Assembly: GCA_036489775.1 (NCBI GenBank)
Contig: DASXFC010000058.1
Location: forward strand, 1-64,000
Source of the DNA: Bog-473 sp036489775
GTDB lineage: Bacteria > Actinomycetota > Acidimicrobiia > Acidimicrobiales > RAAP-2
Length of the DNA stretch: 64,000 bases
Direction of reading: 5' to 3'
Positions 63,528 to 64,000 of the stretch are shown in pieces (position 1 is the first letter of the stretch; the number at the start of each line of letters is the position of its first letter). The notes under the pieces were generated by a model that was given only the letters and a program-made list of their open reading frames with translations, made no database searches and had not been told where the DNA came from. Position numbers and translations under genes: made by a program.

Positions 63528-63788
63528 GTGAGCGAACGCCGCCTCTCGGTCTTCCCGGGCTTCCGCCAGATGGCGGAAGCCCGGCACAGCCTGAGCGGGG
63601 AGCTGGTCACCCTGCGCCGCGAGCTGGGGTTGTCCCAGGTCGAGGTGGCCAAGCGCATGGGCACATCGCAGTCGGCGGTGGCTCGTTTCGAGTCCGGCGA
63701 CCTCGACGTCAGGCTCTCGACCGTTGAGCGCTATGCCGGTGCCCTGGGGGGCACGTTGGAATGGAGGATCGAACGTGGAACAGACTGA
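63528..63788 (+). CDS. XRE family transcriptional regulator
   Basis: An 86-residue helix-turn-helix protein: TLRRELGLSQVEVAKRMGT and SQSAVARFESGDLDVRLST form a lambda-repressor-type DNA-binding domain, followed by a short LEWRIERG tail as in HigA-like antitoxins. The partner in the operon is a ClpP-like protein rather than a toxin, with a 14-base overlap. The GTG start at 63528 lies ten bases after the palindrome that it probably binds. Confidence 0.85.
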   Translation: MSERRLSVFPGFRQMAEARHSLSGELVTLRRELGLSQVEVAKRMGTSQSAVARFESGDLDVRLSTVERYAGALGGTLEWRIERGTD

Positions 63789-64000
63789 GTGGACGCAGAC
63801 CCTGGAGGAGCGCCTCTTCGAGCAGCGGGTGGTCCTGCTGCATGGCCCACTCGACGACCTGTCGGTGGCCCGGACCTCGGCCGAGCTGATGACCCTCGAT
63901 GCCCAGGGGGACGAGCCGGTCTCACTGCGGGTCGACTGCAGCGAGGGCAGCCTCGCCGTCGCGTTGACGCTGATGGATGTGATCGAGCTGATGGGGGTGG
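63775..64000 (+). CDS. ClpP-like protein, partial (degenerate oxyanion loop)
   Basis: The gene starts at GTG 63775 and runs off the window after 75 codons. The translation aligns with ClpP from its first strand: RLFEQRVVLLHGPLDD, then LMTLDAQGDEPVSLRVD. Where ClpP has NSPGG, this reads DCSEGS, so the oxyanion-hole loop is altered and protease activity is doubtful. The region of the catalytic serine lies outside the window. It is coupled to the XRE gene by a 14-base overlap. Confidence 0.7.
   Translation, partial: MEQTEWTQTLEERLFEQRVVLLHGPLDDLSVARTSAELMTLDAQGDEPVSLRVDCSEGSLAVALTLMDVIELMGV

Noticed and set aside
63528..64000. HigBA-type toxin-antitoxin pair
   Set aside because: The XRE protein resembles HigA-like antitoxins, but the coupled gene is ClpP-like and not a RelE/HigB toxin.

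Overview
The window is a GC-rich (roughly two thirds G+C by eye) bacterial chromosome segment, almost fully coding, with many GTG/TTG starts and 1-14 nt gene overlaps. The gene content (several thiolases, acyl-CoA dehydrogenase, many SDRs, SCP2 and OB-fold/DUF35 domains, GYWLVASDGG surface repeats, Tat-exported phospholipase C-like proteins, a DUF3817 membrane protein) points to an actinobacterium, most likely of the Acidimicrobiia. That placement is inference from gene style, not a search. No rRNA, tRNA, CRISPR array, insertion sequence or prophage was seen.

Layout. 1-6.5 kb: an acyl-CoA operon (hydantoinase B-like, HMG-CoA-synthase-like/DUF35 fusion, SCP2-type thiolase, acyl-CoA dehydrogenase, TrpF-like protein). 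6.5-14.2 kb: accessory island with a methyltransferase, YceH, an HprK-like P-loop protein, a large secreted SdrD/DUF11 protein, a previously hidden 44-codon gene with a lasso-RiPP-type leader, a decayed second YceH fragment, a patatin and an esterase. 14.2-21.8 kb: ALDH, SDR, class II aldolase, RidA, methyltransferase, AraC regulator, then an ADH/VOC/PEP-mutase-like operon. 22-30 kb: LuxR-type (LAL) regulator, ThuA-like, RraA-like, SRPBCC, Fur-family regulator and a 903-residue secreted repeat protein. 30-34.6 kb: cupin/2-hydroxyacid dehydrogenase and AllA-like/TesB/SDR operons, and a TetR regulator. 34.6-42.9 kb: CoA-transferase, a branched-chain-type ABC importer (LivJ-, fused LivHM-, LivG-, LivF-like) and a thiolase in one operon. 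43-48.5 kb: small membrane and SRPBCC/DinB proteins, TetR plus a diiron-SCP2 fusion, enoyl-CoA hydratase. 48.5-53 kb: ADP-forming acyl-CoA synthetase divergent from SDR plus thiolase-like. 53-64 kb: phosphoesterase, RlmN, exported proteins, SIMPL protein, amidohydrolase/enoyl-CoA hydratase operon, two Tat phospholipase C-like proteins, ClpP, and an XRE regulator coupled to a degenerate ClpP-like protein running off the right edge.

How it fits together. The main observation is a recurrent palindrome, CTGAC-N6-GTCAG (core TGACA-N4-TGTCA), found by eye at eight intergenic positions: in front of six catabolic transcription units or divergent pairs, twice in one of them, and in front of the TetR gene at 33786-34535. 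This suggests one local TetR-type acyl-CoA-responsive regulon joining uptake (ABC importer), CoA activation/transfer, beta-oxidation-like steps and thiolytic or retro-aldol cleavage. The second is the unannotated RiPP-like precursor gene at 11896-12030, near an HprK-like protein but with no recognisable lasso cyclase or protease in the window. Several enzymes are altered at canonical catalytic positions (TrpF-like, HMGCS-like, one thiolase-like, acyl-CoA dehydrogenase), so their family names should not be read as reactions.
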